Shown here: one piece after another, positions 1-5,327 of the stretch
Position numbering within the stretch: the stretch's first letter is position 1
Layout: the number at the start of each line of letters is the position of its first letter
Assembly: GCA_002919115.1 (NCBI GenBank)
Contig: PKER01000306.1
Coordinates: forward strand, 1 to 6,759
Reading direction: 5' to 3'
Length of the DNA stretch: 6,759 bases
From: a bacterium
GTDB taxonomy: Bacteria > Actinomycetota > Thermoleophilia > Solirubrobacterales > 70-9
Position numbers and translations under genes: made by a program
The notes under the pieces: model-generated
Seen by the model: the letters and a program-made list of their open reading frames with translations, nothing else
Database searches by the model: none
What the model was told of the DNA's origin: nothing

Positions 1-22
1 CCCCCGCCCCCCCCCCCCCCCC
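1..22. repeat. C-rich low-complexity tract at window edge
   Basis: Apart from one G at position 6 the first 22 bases are all C, including an uninterrupted run of 16 C (7-22). It directly abuts a perfect hairpin. Homopolymers of this length are rare in bacteria and prone to slippage or sequencing error, so the length should not be trusted. It may mark a contig end. No coding sense is visible here. Confidence 0.7.
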
Positions 23-52
23 GCCGGGCCCGCGGGGCCCGGCGGTTCGTTT
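21..52 (+). terminator. Intrinsic terminator of an upstream + strand gene
   Basis: A perfect 11-bp stem (21-31 with 35-45) closes a 3-nt GCG loop and is followed by the T-rich stretch ttcgttt (46-52). That is the layout of a Rho-independent terminator for transcription entering from the left, whose gene lies outside the window. It separates that unseen unit from the metalloprotease gene starting at 87. Confidence 0.65.
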
Positions 53-86
53 ATCCACGGAAGAGCCTGACCAGGGGAGGGGAGAG

Positions 87-1142
87 ATGCGAAGGAGCGC
101 GATCGTGACGGGGATGGTCGCCCTGCTCGTGGGGATCGCAGCGAGCGGCCCGGCGGGCGCAGCCGAGCCGGTGGGGCGGGAGCCCTCGCTCGTGCCGGGC
201 ATCGTCACCCCGCCCCCGGCCGACGCGCCCCCGCTCGTCGACAGGGTCATCCCCGGGACGTCGCACCCGCTCCCGCGCAGGCGCGCGATCAACGCCTACA
301 CGACGCCGGCGGGGGACACCGTGTACGTCGACAGGTCCGGCTACTACGGGCCCAACCCGCAGGCGGACCAGGAGCTCGTCGACTTTCTCGACGGGCTGCT
401 GCACGGACGCGAGCTGGACGGCCTGCTGGTCGAGGTGGTGGGCCCGCCCGAGATGCCCGTCAGGTGCGGGGAGGGCGCGGCCGCCTGCTACTACCCGTCC
501 CAGGACCTGATCGTCGTCGTCGGCGAGCCGCAGTACGGCGGCCTGCCCACCGACTACGTGCTCGCCCACGAGTACGGCCACCACGTCGCCAACCACCGGC
601 GCAACCCGCCGTTCGCCGGCGGGGCGCTGGACTGGGGCACGAAGCGCTGGGCGAGCTACATCGGCGTCTGCCGCGGGACGCGCACCGGCCGGATCGACCC
701 GGACGACTACTTCCAGCACCCCGGCGAGGCGTACGCCGAGTCCTACGCCGAGTACCACTTCCCCCCGAACACCGTCGCCTGGGAGTGGGACAACTTCTTC
801 AAGCCCGACGCCACATCGCGCGCGCGGCTGGCGACCGACGTGCGAAACCCCTGGCGCTCCAACCGCAAGACCGCGTACGCGGGCCGCATCCGCAGCGGCC
901 GGGCCGCGTCCATCAACGTGAAGACCCCGCTCGACGGCAGGCTCATCGTGAAGCTGCGGGGCCCGCGCCGCGCCGACTTCGACCTCTTCCTGTACGCGGG
1001 CCGAAAGCGCGTCGCGCGCTCCACCAAGCCCCGCAGCCGCGAGCGCGTCTCCTACACCGTGTGCGGCGAGGCCAAGCTCCGGGTGGAGGTCCGGGCCGTG
1101 CGCGGCAGCGGCAAGGCGCGCGTCAAGGTCTCGCGGCCCTGA
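87..1142 (+). CDS. Secreted HExxH zinc metalloprotease-like protein
   Basis: A 351-aa protein with a typical Sec signal peptide: MRRS, hydrophobic residues 5-20, then a likely cleavage after the AGA near residue 25. The only catalytic signature is H161-E-Y-G-H165, a gluzincin-type zinc motif in which H161 and H165 bind zinc and E162 is the base. A downstream acidic cluster (HPGEAYAESYAEY, 211-223) could give the third ligand (E214 or E218). Cys127, 134, 195 and 326 suggest disulfides, fitting an exported protein. Residues about 265-351 are basic and beta-rich, with the flavour of a bacterial pre-peptidase C-terminal (PPC) domain (DFDLFLYAG). A purine-rich ribosome-binding site (ggggaggggagag) directly precedes the ATG. 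Substrate is unknown and I recognise no named family. No stress operator lies upstream, so it is probably not part of the neighbouring regulon. Confidence 0.85.
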   Translation: MRRSAIVTGMVALLVGIAASGPAGAAEPVGREPSLVPGIVTPPPADAPPLVDRVIPGTSHPLPRRRAINAYTTPAGDTVYVDRSGYYGPNPQADQELVDFLDGLLHGRELDGLLVEVVGPPEMPVRCGEGAAACYYPSQDLIVVVGEPQYGGLPTDYVLAHEYGHHVANHRRNPPFAGGALDWGTKRWASYIGVCRGTRTGRIDPDDYFQHPGEAYAESYAEYHFPPNTVAWEWDNFFKPDATSRARLATDVRNPWRSNRKTAYAGRIRSGRAASINVKTPLDGRLIVKLRGPRRADFDLFLYAGRKRVARSTKPRSRERVSYTVCGEAKLRVEVRAVRGSGKARVKVSRP

Positions 1143-1159
1143 CGCCCGCCCAAGCGAAA

Positions 1160-1184
1160 GCCGGGCGCCACGGGGACGCCCGGC
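1160..1184 (+). terminator. Hairpin after the metalloprotease gene
   Basis: An 8-bp perfect GC stem (GCCGGGCG at 1160-1167 with CGCCCGGC at 1177-1184) with a 9-nt loop starts 18 nt after the metalloprotease stop and is followed by cttct. It has the position of a terminator, with only a weak T tract. With the second hairpin at 1229-1258 it fills the 144-bp convergent gap to hsp20, where I see no gene. Confidence 0.55.
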
Positions 1185-1228
1185 CTTCTGGTGCGCGCTT
1201 GCGGAGCGCGTGCCTGTGTCTGTTGTGG

Positions 1229-1258
1229 GCCGCCGGGCGCTCGCGGATGCCCGGCGGC
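1229..1258 (-). terminator. Hairpin after hsp20 (convergent gap)
   Basis: A perfect 10-bp stem (GCCGCCGGGC at 1229-1238 with GCCCGGCGGC at 1249-1258) with a 10-nt loop lies 28 bp beyond the hsp20 stop. It has no clear U tract on either strand. Its place suggests termination of hsp20 transcription, and it could work on both strands. Confidence 0.5.
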
Positions 1259-1286
1259 GTCTGTGTGTGGCCCAGAGGTCAGCTCT

Positions 1287-1736
1287 TCACTTGCGGCTGA
1301 TCTCGATCCGCTTCGTCTCGGGCTCCTCCGCCTTGGGCTTCGGGATCGAGATCTCGAGGACGCCGTCGGAGAAAGTCGCCTTGACGTCGTCGGCCTCGAC
1401 GCCGGGCGGCAGCGTCATCGAGCGCGAGAACGCGCCCCAGCGCCGCTCGCGGCGGACGAAGTTGCGCTTCTTCTCCTCCTCGCTCTCGCTGTGCTCGCCG
1501 GAGACCGTGAGGACGTTGTCCTTGACCTCGATCTTGACGTCGTCGGGGTCCATGCCCGGCACGTCGGCCAGCACCACGTACCGGTCGTCCTCATCGACCA
1601 CGTCGACCGAGAGCCGCCACGTGCGCCGAGCGCCGTCGGTGAGATCCTGGAACAGGTCGCCGAACGCCCGGTCGATGCGCTCGCGCAGCTCCCCGAGCTC
1701 GGCGAAGGGGCTTACGGGCGTGAGGGTCGCTGCCAT
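1287..1736 (-). CDS. Hsp20 small heat-shock protein
   Basis: A 149-aa ATP-independent chaperone that would hold unfolding cytoplasmic proteins as an oligomer. The N-terminal arm (1-38, with FAELGELRERIDRAFGDLF) precedes an alpha-crystallin domain at about 39-135. That domain has the usual VDVVDEDDRYVVLADVPGM opening, DNVLTVSGEH, and the signature GVLEISIPKP starting at G125. The C-terminal tail carries the I144-E-I146 (I-x-I) motif used for oligomer assembly. The start was set at 1736 because AGGAGGTG (1742-1749) precedes this ATG by 5 nt. The frame stays open upstream to 1922, but that part is low-complexity and would swallow the promoter. Hsp20 (HspX/Acr) is a hallmark target of the mycobacterial DosR regulon. 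Here the gene has the operator and -10 described separately, so activation by the response regulator at 3999-4652 is inferred. Confidence 0.95.
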   Translation of the reverse strand: MAATLTPVSPFAELGELRERIDRAFGDLFQDLTDGARRTWRLSVDVVDEDDRYVVLADVPGMDPDDVKIEVKDNVLTVSGEHSESEEEKKRNFVRRERRWGAFSRSMTLPPGVEADDVKATFSDGVLEISIPKPKAEEPETKRIEISRK

Positions 1737-1774
1737 CTCGGCACCTCCTCTGATCGCTTCCTTACGCAGCCCCG

Positions 1775-1780
1775 ACGGTA
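1775..1780 (-). promoter_or_regulatory. Predicted -10 element of hsp20 (TACCGT)
   Basis: Read on the minus strand the hexamer is TACCGT, fitting TAnnnT. Its centre is 57.5 bp from the centre of the palindromic operator at 1826-1844, the same distance as at the other two operator-linked promoters. The predicted transcript starts near 1768, giving a leader of about 31 nt. The -35 position (1798-1803, ATGGAG on the minus strand) does not resemble TTGACA, as expected for an activator-dependent promoter. Confidence 0.5.
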
Positions 1781-1795
1781 TGCCCGCGGGCGCGC

Positions 1796-1807
1796 CGCTC
1801 CATCCGT
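1796..1807 (-). promoter_or_regulatory. Accessory 12-bp element ACGGATGGAGCG
   Basis: On the minus strand this reads ACGGATGGAGCG. The ACGGA part resembles one half of the palindromic operator, and its centre is 30 bp from the operator centre. The identical 12-mer, at the same 30-bp offset, flanks the third operator (5365-5376). It could be a secondary, lower-affinity regulator site, as in DosR promoters that carry primary and secondary boxes. Confidence 0.45.
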
Positions 1808-1825
1808 TGCGGCCCGGTGGTTCCG

Positions 1826-1844
1826 CTCCGTCGCCACTACGGAG
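1826..1844. promoter_or_regulatory. Palindromic operator A, hsp20/dodecin divergent region
   Basis: CTCCGTCG-CCA-CTACGGAG: 8-bp arms with one mismatch around a CCA spacer. It is one of three copies of the same 19-bp box in this window (others at 4744-4762 and 5328-5346). It lies between divergent hsp20 and dodecin, about 99 bp from the hsp20 start and 109 bp from the dodecin start. The leftward -10 is visible; I could not find a convincing rightward -10 at the matching distance, so control of dodecin is less certain. Confidence 0.7.
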
Positions 1845-1943
1845 GCGCCCGCTTGCGAGCGCTCCGCGCGGGTACTCGGCTCGATCATCCGCGCACCGAG
1901 GCTTCGGTGGCGGCGGCATCAATCCCTACGAAGGAGGATCGCG

Positions 1944-2144
1944 ATGGCGGTCGCAAAGGTCATAGAGCTCACGGCGACCTCGGAGGAGAGCTTCGAGGAC
2001 GCGGTCAAGCAGGGAATCGCCAAGGCGTCGGAGACGGTCCGCGGGATCAAGGGCGCCTGGGTCAAGGAGCAGAAGGTGCTAGTCGAGGACGGCCGGATCA
2101 CCGGCTTCCGCGTCGACCTGAAGGTCACCTTCGTCCTCGACTAG
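1944..2144 (+). CDS. Dodecin, flavin-binding protein
   Basis: A full-length 66-aa dodecin, a family that forms hollow dodecamers binding flavins (FMN, riboflavin or lumichrome) for storage or to limit flavin photochemistry and radical formation. The sequence runs MAVAKVIELTATSEESFEDA, then the amphipathic helix with AVKQGIAKASETVRGIKG. Trp39, in KGAWVKEQ, is the residue expected to stack on the isoalloxazine rings. The strand pair KVLVEDGRITGFRVDLKVTFVLD ends the fold. AAGGAGGA at 1931-1938 sits 5 nt before the ATG. The gene diverges from hsp20 across operator A and is closed by a strong hairpin. Dodecin is not a classic DosR target in mycobacteria as far as I recall, so its place here is notable. 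Confidence 0.95.
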   Translation: MAVAKVIELTATSEESFEDAVKQGIAKASETVRGIKGAWVKEQKVLVEDGRITGFRVDLKVTFVLD

Positions 2145-2153
2145 GCGCGCAAA

Positions 2154-2179
2154 CGCCGGCGGCCCCGCGGCCGCCGGCG
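2154..2179 (+). terminator. Strong GC hairpin after dodecin
   Basis: A perfect 11-bp stem (CGCCGGCGGCC at 2154-2164, GGCCGCCGGCG at 2169-2179) with a 4-nt loop begins 10 nt after the dodecin stop. There is no U tract. It probably insulates the kinase gene from dodecin transcription. Confidence 0.6.
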
Positions 2180-2208
2180 ACCAACCCCTCCCGCGCCGCC
2201 TCGCCGTG

Positions 2209-2238
2209 TTGGCCGCTCGCGTGCGTGGGCGGTACCGT
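2209..2238 (+). promoter_or_regulatory. Predicted kinase promoter (TTGGCC-18-TACCGT), leaderless
   Basis: TTGGCC (2209-2214) and TACCGT (2233-2238) are separated by 18 bp. The hexamer ends 8 nt before the GTG at 2247, so transcription would start at or within a base or two of the start codon, and no Shine-Dalgarno sequence is visible there. This predicts a leaderless, housekeeping-type mRNA. No copy of the palindromic operator is present, unlike the response regulator gene. Confidence 0.45.
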
Positions 2239-2246
2239 TCGGATCG

Positions 2247-3995
2247 GTGGACGAGCCCGAACACGCGGCACTGACCACAAGCGGCGCCACGCTGTCGAAG
2301 GAGCAGGTCGAGCGCCTCCTCGAGGTGGGGCGGGCGCTCGTCTCCGAGCTGGACCTCGACGCGGTCCTGCGGCGTGTCATCCAGGAGGCCCGCGACCTCA
2401 CCGGGGCCCGCTATGTCGCCCTCGGCGTGCTCGACGCGCAGAAGAAGGGCCTCGAGCGCTTCGTGTACCTGGGCGTCGACGAGGAGACGCGCCGGCGCAT
2501 CGGCCCGCTGCCGCGCGGCCGCGGCGTCCTCGGCGAGCTCATCAAGAACCCGAAGCCGCTGCGCATCGACGACTTGAGCGCGCACCCGTACTCCTTCGGG
2601 TTCCCGGCCCACCACCCGGAGATGAAGACGTTCCTCGGCGTCCCGATCCTGATCCGCGGCGAGGCTTGGGGGAACCTGTACCTGACCGAGAAGGCCGGCG
2701 GCCAGCCGTTCGACGAGAACGACGAGCGCATGGTCACGGTGCTCGCCGAGTGGGCCGCGATCGCCGTCTACAACGCCCGGCTCCACGGCAGCGTGGAGCG
2801 CCGCCAGGCGGAGCTCGAGCGCGCCCTGCGCACGCTCGAGGCGAGCGCTGCGCTCGCGCGCGCGGGCGCCGCCGGGATGGGGGTGGACCGCCTCTCCGAG
2901 CTGATCTGCAAGCGCGGCCGCGACCTCGTGAGCGCGCAGCGGGTCGCGCTTCTGTTCTCGGCGGGCGACGAGCTCGTGGTCACCGCCGCCGCCGGCGAGG
3001 GGGCCGCCGATCTGGTCGGCGCGAAGATCCCCAGCGACGCCCCGATCGTCGCCGAGGGCCTGAGCCACTCGCTGCCGCGCAGCCTCGCCGCCGGCGAGCA
3101 CGCCACGCTCGGCAACAAGGGCCTCGCCGTCGACGCGACCGCCGCCCTCGTCGCCAGGCTCGACTTCCGCAGCGGTGAGGTGGGGCTTCTGGTCGCGATG
3201 CACACCGAGCCGGGCAAGCGCTTCGACGACGAGGACGAGCGCCTGTTCACCTCGTTCGTCGCCTCCGCGGTGACCACGCTCGCCACCGCGAAGGCCGCCG
3301 AGGAGGAAAAGCTGCGGCTCGCGCTCGACGCGTCGGAGCGCGAGCGCCGCCGCTGGGCGCGCGAGCTGCACGACGAGACGCTGCAGGAGCTCGGCGCGCT
3401 GCAGATGCTGATCGAGGCGATCGACCTCGCCGACGACATCGATCGCGCGAAGGAGCTCCTGCGGCGCGCGGCCGAGCACATCGACCGCGGCATCGGCAAC
3501 CTGCAGGGGCTGATCACCGAGCTGCGCCCGGCGGCGCTCGACGAGCTCGGCGTGGAGCCCGCGATCGAGGCGCTGGTCGAGCGCATCGCAGGGATCTCGG
3601 GGCTGCGCGTCGACGCCGACATCGACCTCGACGGCGCCGGCGACGACCGGCTCGACCCGGAGATCGAGTCGACGATCTACCGCCTCGTGCAGGAGGGGCT
3701 CAACAACGTCGTCAAGCACGCCGAGGCCGAGACGGTCAGGCTGCGCGTCACGGAGGCCGACGGCGCCGTCGAGGTCGTGGTCCGCGACGACGGCAAGGGC
3801 TTCGACCCCGAGCGCACGGACGGCGGCTTCGGCCTTCTGGGGATGCGCGAGCGCGTGGCGCTCGTCGACGGCAGCCTGAAGATCGGCCCCGCGCCCGGGG
3901 GCGGCACGGAGCTGCGTGCCCGGCTGCCCGCGCGGCGCGCGGCGAGCACCGAGACGCCCCGCGTCGAGGTACGCCTGGGCTCGCGCTGGGTCTGA
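2247..3995 (+). CDS. DosS/DosT-like GAF-GAF sensor histidine kinase
   Basis: A soluble 582-aa sensor kinase, close to the roughly 578 aa of mycobacterial DosS, with no membrane segment. Order: GAF-A about 25-180, GAF-B about 195-345, HisKA_3 dimerisation/phosphoacceptor about 355-430, HATPase_c about 470-562. GAF-A closely resembles the haem GAF of DosS/DosT (RFVYLGVDEETRRRIG, SAHPYSFGFPAHHPEM, TFLGVPI). H123 falls where DosS has its proximal haem ligand H149, and Y145 (GNLYLT) where DosS has distal Y171, so O2/NO/CO or redox sensing is inferred. The phosphoacceptor is H375 in ARELHDETLQ. ATP-site motifs are the N box QEGLNNVVKHA (N486/N487), DDGKGFD (514-520) and GFGLLGMRERV (528-537). GTG at 2247 is the start. 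It ends 3 bp from the convergent response regulator, its probable partner. Haem binding is inferred by alignment from memory. Confidence 0.93.
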   Translation: MDEPEHAALTTSGATLSKEQVERLLEVGRALVSELDLDAVLRRVIQEARDLTGARYVALGVLDAQKKGLERFVYLGVDEETRRRIGPLPRGRGVLGELIKNPKPLRIDDLSAHPYSFGFPAHHPEMKTFLGVPILIRGEAWGNLYLTEKAGGQPFDENDERMVTVLAEWAAIAVYNARLHGSVERRQAELERALRTLEASAALARAGAAGMGVDRLSELICKRGRDLVSAQRVALLFSAGDELVVTAAAGEGAADLVGAKIPSDAPIVAEGLSHSLPRSLAAGEHATLGNKGLAVDATAALVARLDFRSGEVGLLVAMHTEPGKRFDDEDERLFTSFVASAVTTLATAKAAEEEKLRLALDASERERRRWARELHDETLQELGALQMLIEAIDLADDIDRAKELLRRAAEHIDRGIGNLQGLITELRPAALDELGVEPAIEALVERIAGISGLRVDADIDLDGAGDDRLDPEIESTIYRLVQEGLNNVVKHAEAETVRLRVTEADGAVEVVVRDDGKGFDPERTDGGFGLLGMRERVALVDGSLKIGPAPGGGTELRARLPARRAASTETPRVEVRLGSRWV

Positions 3996-4004
3996 GCCTC
4001 AGAC
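3990..4004. repeat. Palindrome containing both convergent stop codons
   Basis: GTCTGAG-C-CTCAGAC is a perfect 7-bp inverted repeat around one base. It contains the last Val codon and TGA stop of the kinase on the plus strand and the last Val codon and TGA of the response regulator on the minus strand. The one-base centre makes a long hairpin sterically poor, and there is no T tract, so a terminator role is only possible. No other terminator is available between the two genes. Confidence 0.6.
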
Positions 4005-4652
4005 GTCCTCGACGAGTCCGTGCTCGCGGGCGAAGCGCACGAGCGCCGCGCGGTTGGTCGTCCCGACCTTGCGGTGGATCGCCGACCGGTGCGTCTCGAC
4101 GGTGCGTACGCTGAGCACGAGGCGCTCCGCGATCTCGGGGTTGGTGTAGCCCTGCGCGATCAGCGCGAGGACCTCGGCCTCGCGGCGGGTGAGGCCGCCG
4201 GGCGGGCCCTCCGGCTCGGCTGCCACCTTGGCGCCGAGTTGCGGGTTGATGTAGCTGCCGCCGTTCAGCACCTCGCGGATCGCCTGGATCAGCTCCTTGC
4301 CCGCCGAGCGCTTCACGACGTAGCCCTTCGCGCCCAGGCGGAACGCCTCGCGGGCGAAGGACGGGTCCTCCTGCATGGTGAGTGCGATGATCGCGGTGTC
4401 CGGCGACCCCTCGCGGATCGCGGGGATCATCGGCAGGCTCGAGCCGTCCGGCATGTTGAGGTCGAGGACGAGCACGTCCGGCTTGAGCCCCGACGTGCGC
4501 CGGCGCGCGCTCTCGGCGTCGCCCACCTCGGCGACGACCTCGATGTCGGGCTCGGACTCGAGGATCATGCGGATCCCGTCGCGGACGATCGCGTGATCGT
4601 CGGCGAGGATGACCGTGATCGTCCGCTCGCCGTCGGCAGCCATGGCCGCCAT
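3999..4652 (-). CDS. NarL/DosR-like response regulator
   Basis: A 217-aa two-component regulator. The receiver domain spans about 11-130: acidic pocket D18/D19, phosphoacceptor D64 in LVLDLNMPDG, T92 in ALTM and K114 in YVVKR. A LuxR/GerE helix-turn-helix spans about 152-215, with LTRREAEVLALIAQGYTNPEIA and the recognition region SVRTVETHRSAIHRKVG. ATG at 4652 was chosen because GGAGAGG lies 5 nt upstream. An in-frame ATG at 4745 would put the start inside the operator. The gene faces the kinase tail-to-tail and has its own copy of the operator upstream, so autoregulation is inferred. As in DosR, a phosphorylated dimer would bind the palindromes and activate stress genes. Its pairing with the kinase rests on adjacency and on the matched families (HisKA_3 kinases normally pair with NarL-type regulators). 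Confidence 0.95.
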   Translation of the reverse strand: MAAMAADGERTITVILADDHAIVRDGIRMILESEPDIEVVAEVGDAESARRRTSGLKPDVLVLDLNMPDGSSLPMIPAIREGSPDTAIIALTMQEDPSFAREAFRLGAKGYVVKRSAGKELIQAIREVLNGGSYINPQLGAKVAAEPEGPPGGLTRREAEVLALIAQGYTNPEIAERLVLSVRTVETHRSAIHRKVGTTNRAALVRFAREHGLVEDV

Positions 4653-4692
4653 CAGAACCTCTCCACCTGCAGCGCACGCACCATGAGGCTTC

Positions 4693-4698
4693 AAGTTA
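4693..4698 (-). promoter_or_regulatory. Predicted -10 element of response regulator (TAACTT)
   Basis: On the minus strand this reads TAACTT, fitting TAnnnT. Its centre is 57.5 bp from the centre of operator B, identical to the hsp20 and CBS promoters. The predicted start near 4686 leaves a leader of about 34 nt ending in GGAGAGG. No -35-like hexamer is present at 4716-4721 (AAACGA on the minus strand). Confidence 0.5.
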
Positions 4699-4731
4699 GT
4701 CGCAGCGGCCATGTCTCGTTTCGTAAGTCCC

Positions 4732-4738
4732 TCCGTAG
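4732..4738. promoter_or_regulatory. Extra half-site TCCGTAG next to operator B
   Basis: TCCGTAG repeats the left arm of operator B (4745-4751) exactly, 13 bp away and on the promoter side. Tandem heptamer half-sites are common for NarL-family regulators, so this may be a secondary contact between the operator and the -10. Confidence 0.45.
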
Positions 4739-4742
4739 CGCT

Positions 4743-4763
4743 CATCCGTAGTGGCTACGGATG
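4743..4763. promoter_or_regulatory. Palindromic operator B, response regulator promoter
   Basis: The most perfect copy: arms CATCCGTAG (4743-4751) and CTACGGATG (4755-4763) are exact reverse complements around TGG. Its core on the minus strand matches operators A and C, including the CCA/TGG spacer. It lies about 101 bp upstream of the response regulator start and past the end of the CBS gene, implying feedback control of the regulator. Confidence 0.75.
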
Positions 4764-4775
4764 CGAAGGGGGTCG

Positions 4776-4806
4776 CCGGTCGCCGGTCGTCTGAGCCGGC
4801 GACTGG
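4776..4806 (-). terminator. Hairpin after the CBS gene
   Basis: An 11-bp stem with one G-T wobble (4776-4786 with 4796-4806, 9-nt loop) lies directly downstream of the CBS stop on the minus strand. It includes a short tandem repeat GGTCGCC-GGTCGCC (4771-4784). It probably ends CBS transcription before operator B, although there is only a weak tail (CCCCCTT on the minus strand). Confidence 0.5.
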
Positions 4807-4809
4807 CTT

Positions 4810-5235
4810 TCACGATTCCCCCAGCACGCGCGCAACATCGAGCGTCGAGAGCACGCCCACGGCGTGCCCGGTTGGTTCTTCGACGACGAGCACGTGCGAT
4901 ACCTCGTGCTCGACCATGAGCCGCGCCGCGCGGTCAAGCGGATCCCCCGGGGTCACCTTCGGGATCGCGCTGCCCGCCACCTGTCCCGCCGTGGTCCGAT
5001 CCACGTCCCCCTCGGCTGCCCGGATCAGGTCGCTGTCGGTGACCACGCCCCAGCCGGCCTCCTGCATGACCACCACGCAGTGGATGCGCTCGGCGGCCAT
5101 CATGCGCGCCACCTGGCGCAACGGGGTCTCCGCGGGGCACGAGACCACGCCGACCCGCATCGCGTCGCCAACGGTCGCGCGCTCGTAGGGCGGGGCGGGA
5201 CTGCTCCCGCGGGCCTTGAGTGTCGAGTCCGTCAT
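4810..5235 (-). CDS. Two-CBS-domain protein (Hrp1-like)
   Basis: A 141-aa protein made of two CBS domains: about 20-78 (VGDAMRVGVVSCPAETPLRQVARMMAAERIHCVVVM, GVVTDSDLIRA) and about 84-139 (AGSAIPKVTPGDPLDRAARLMVEHEVSHVLVVEE, GVLSTLDVARVL). Such pairs form a Bateman module that usually binds adenosine nucleotides. The length and stand-alone architecture match Hrp1 (Rv2626c, about 143 aa), a strongly induced DosR target in M. tuberculosis. Ligand and partner are unknown. ATG at 5235 is preceded by GAAGGAG with about 8 nt spacing. Operator C and a TAGCTT -10 lie upstream, so it is inferred to be a target of the response regulator. It is followed by a hairpin and then the response regulator promoter on the same strand. 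Confidence 0.92.
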   Translation of the reverse strand: MTDSTLKARGSSPAPPYERATVGDAMRVGVVSCPAETPLRQVARMMAAERIHCVVVMQEAGWGVVTDSDLIRAAEGDVDRTTAGQVAGSAIPKVTPGDPLDRAARLMVEHEVSHVLVVEEPTGHAVGVLSTLDVARVLGES

Positions 5236-5276
5236 CGGTGGCGCTCCTTCGCTCCTTCGGTTCGGGGTTCACCCCG

Positions 5277-5282
5277 AAGCTA
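5277..5282 (-). promoter_or_regulatory. Predicted -10 element of CBS gene (TAGCTT)
   Basis: On the minus strand this reads TAGCTT, fitting TAnnnT. It is centred 57.5 bp from the centre of operator C, the same spacing as the other two promoters. The predicted start near 5270 gives a leader of about 35 nt. The -35 position (5300-5305, AGGCGG) is not consensus. Confidence 0.5.
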
Positions 5283-5327
5283 CGCGCGGGGAAGGCCGGC
5301 CGCCTCGTGCGGCGGCTCCCGATCGGA

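Noticed and set aside
1737..1922. N-terminal extension of Hsp20 to an upstream ATG
   Set aside because: The extra 62 residues are low-complexity and include the operator and -10. A textbook AGGAGGTG precedes the ATG at 1736 instead.
1817..3178. Long plus-strand frame spanning dodecin and the kinase N-terminus
   Set aside because: It is a +1 shadow of dodecin and the kinase; the product is Arg/Pro/Gly-rich low complexity and would cross the terminator and kinase promoter.
2079..3719. Long open frame on the minus strand opposite the kinase (546 codons)
   Set aside because: It overlaps the clearly conserved kinase on the other strand. The product is Arg/Ala/Leu-rich without domain logic, typical of a mirror frame in GC-rich DNA.
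4653..4745. Longer response regulator starting at 4745 or 4712
   Set aside because: The start at 4745 lies within the perfect palindrome, and the 31 extra residues precede the normal receiver start. GGAGAGG supports 4652.
4020..4751. Plus-strand frame opposite the response regulator
   Set aside because: It is antisense to a well-conserved receiver-HTH protein, has no ribosome-binding site or recognisable domain, and runs through operator B.
4771..4786. GGTCGCCGGTCGCCGG tandem repeat as a CRISPR or repeat array
   Set aside because: Only two 7-bp units, and explained as one side of the CBS terminator hairpin. No CRISPR, tRNA, rRNA or transposase signal was seen anywhere in the window.
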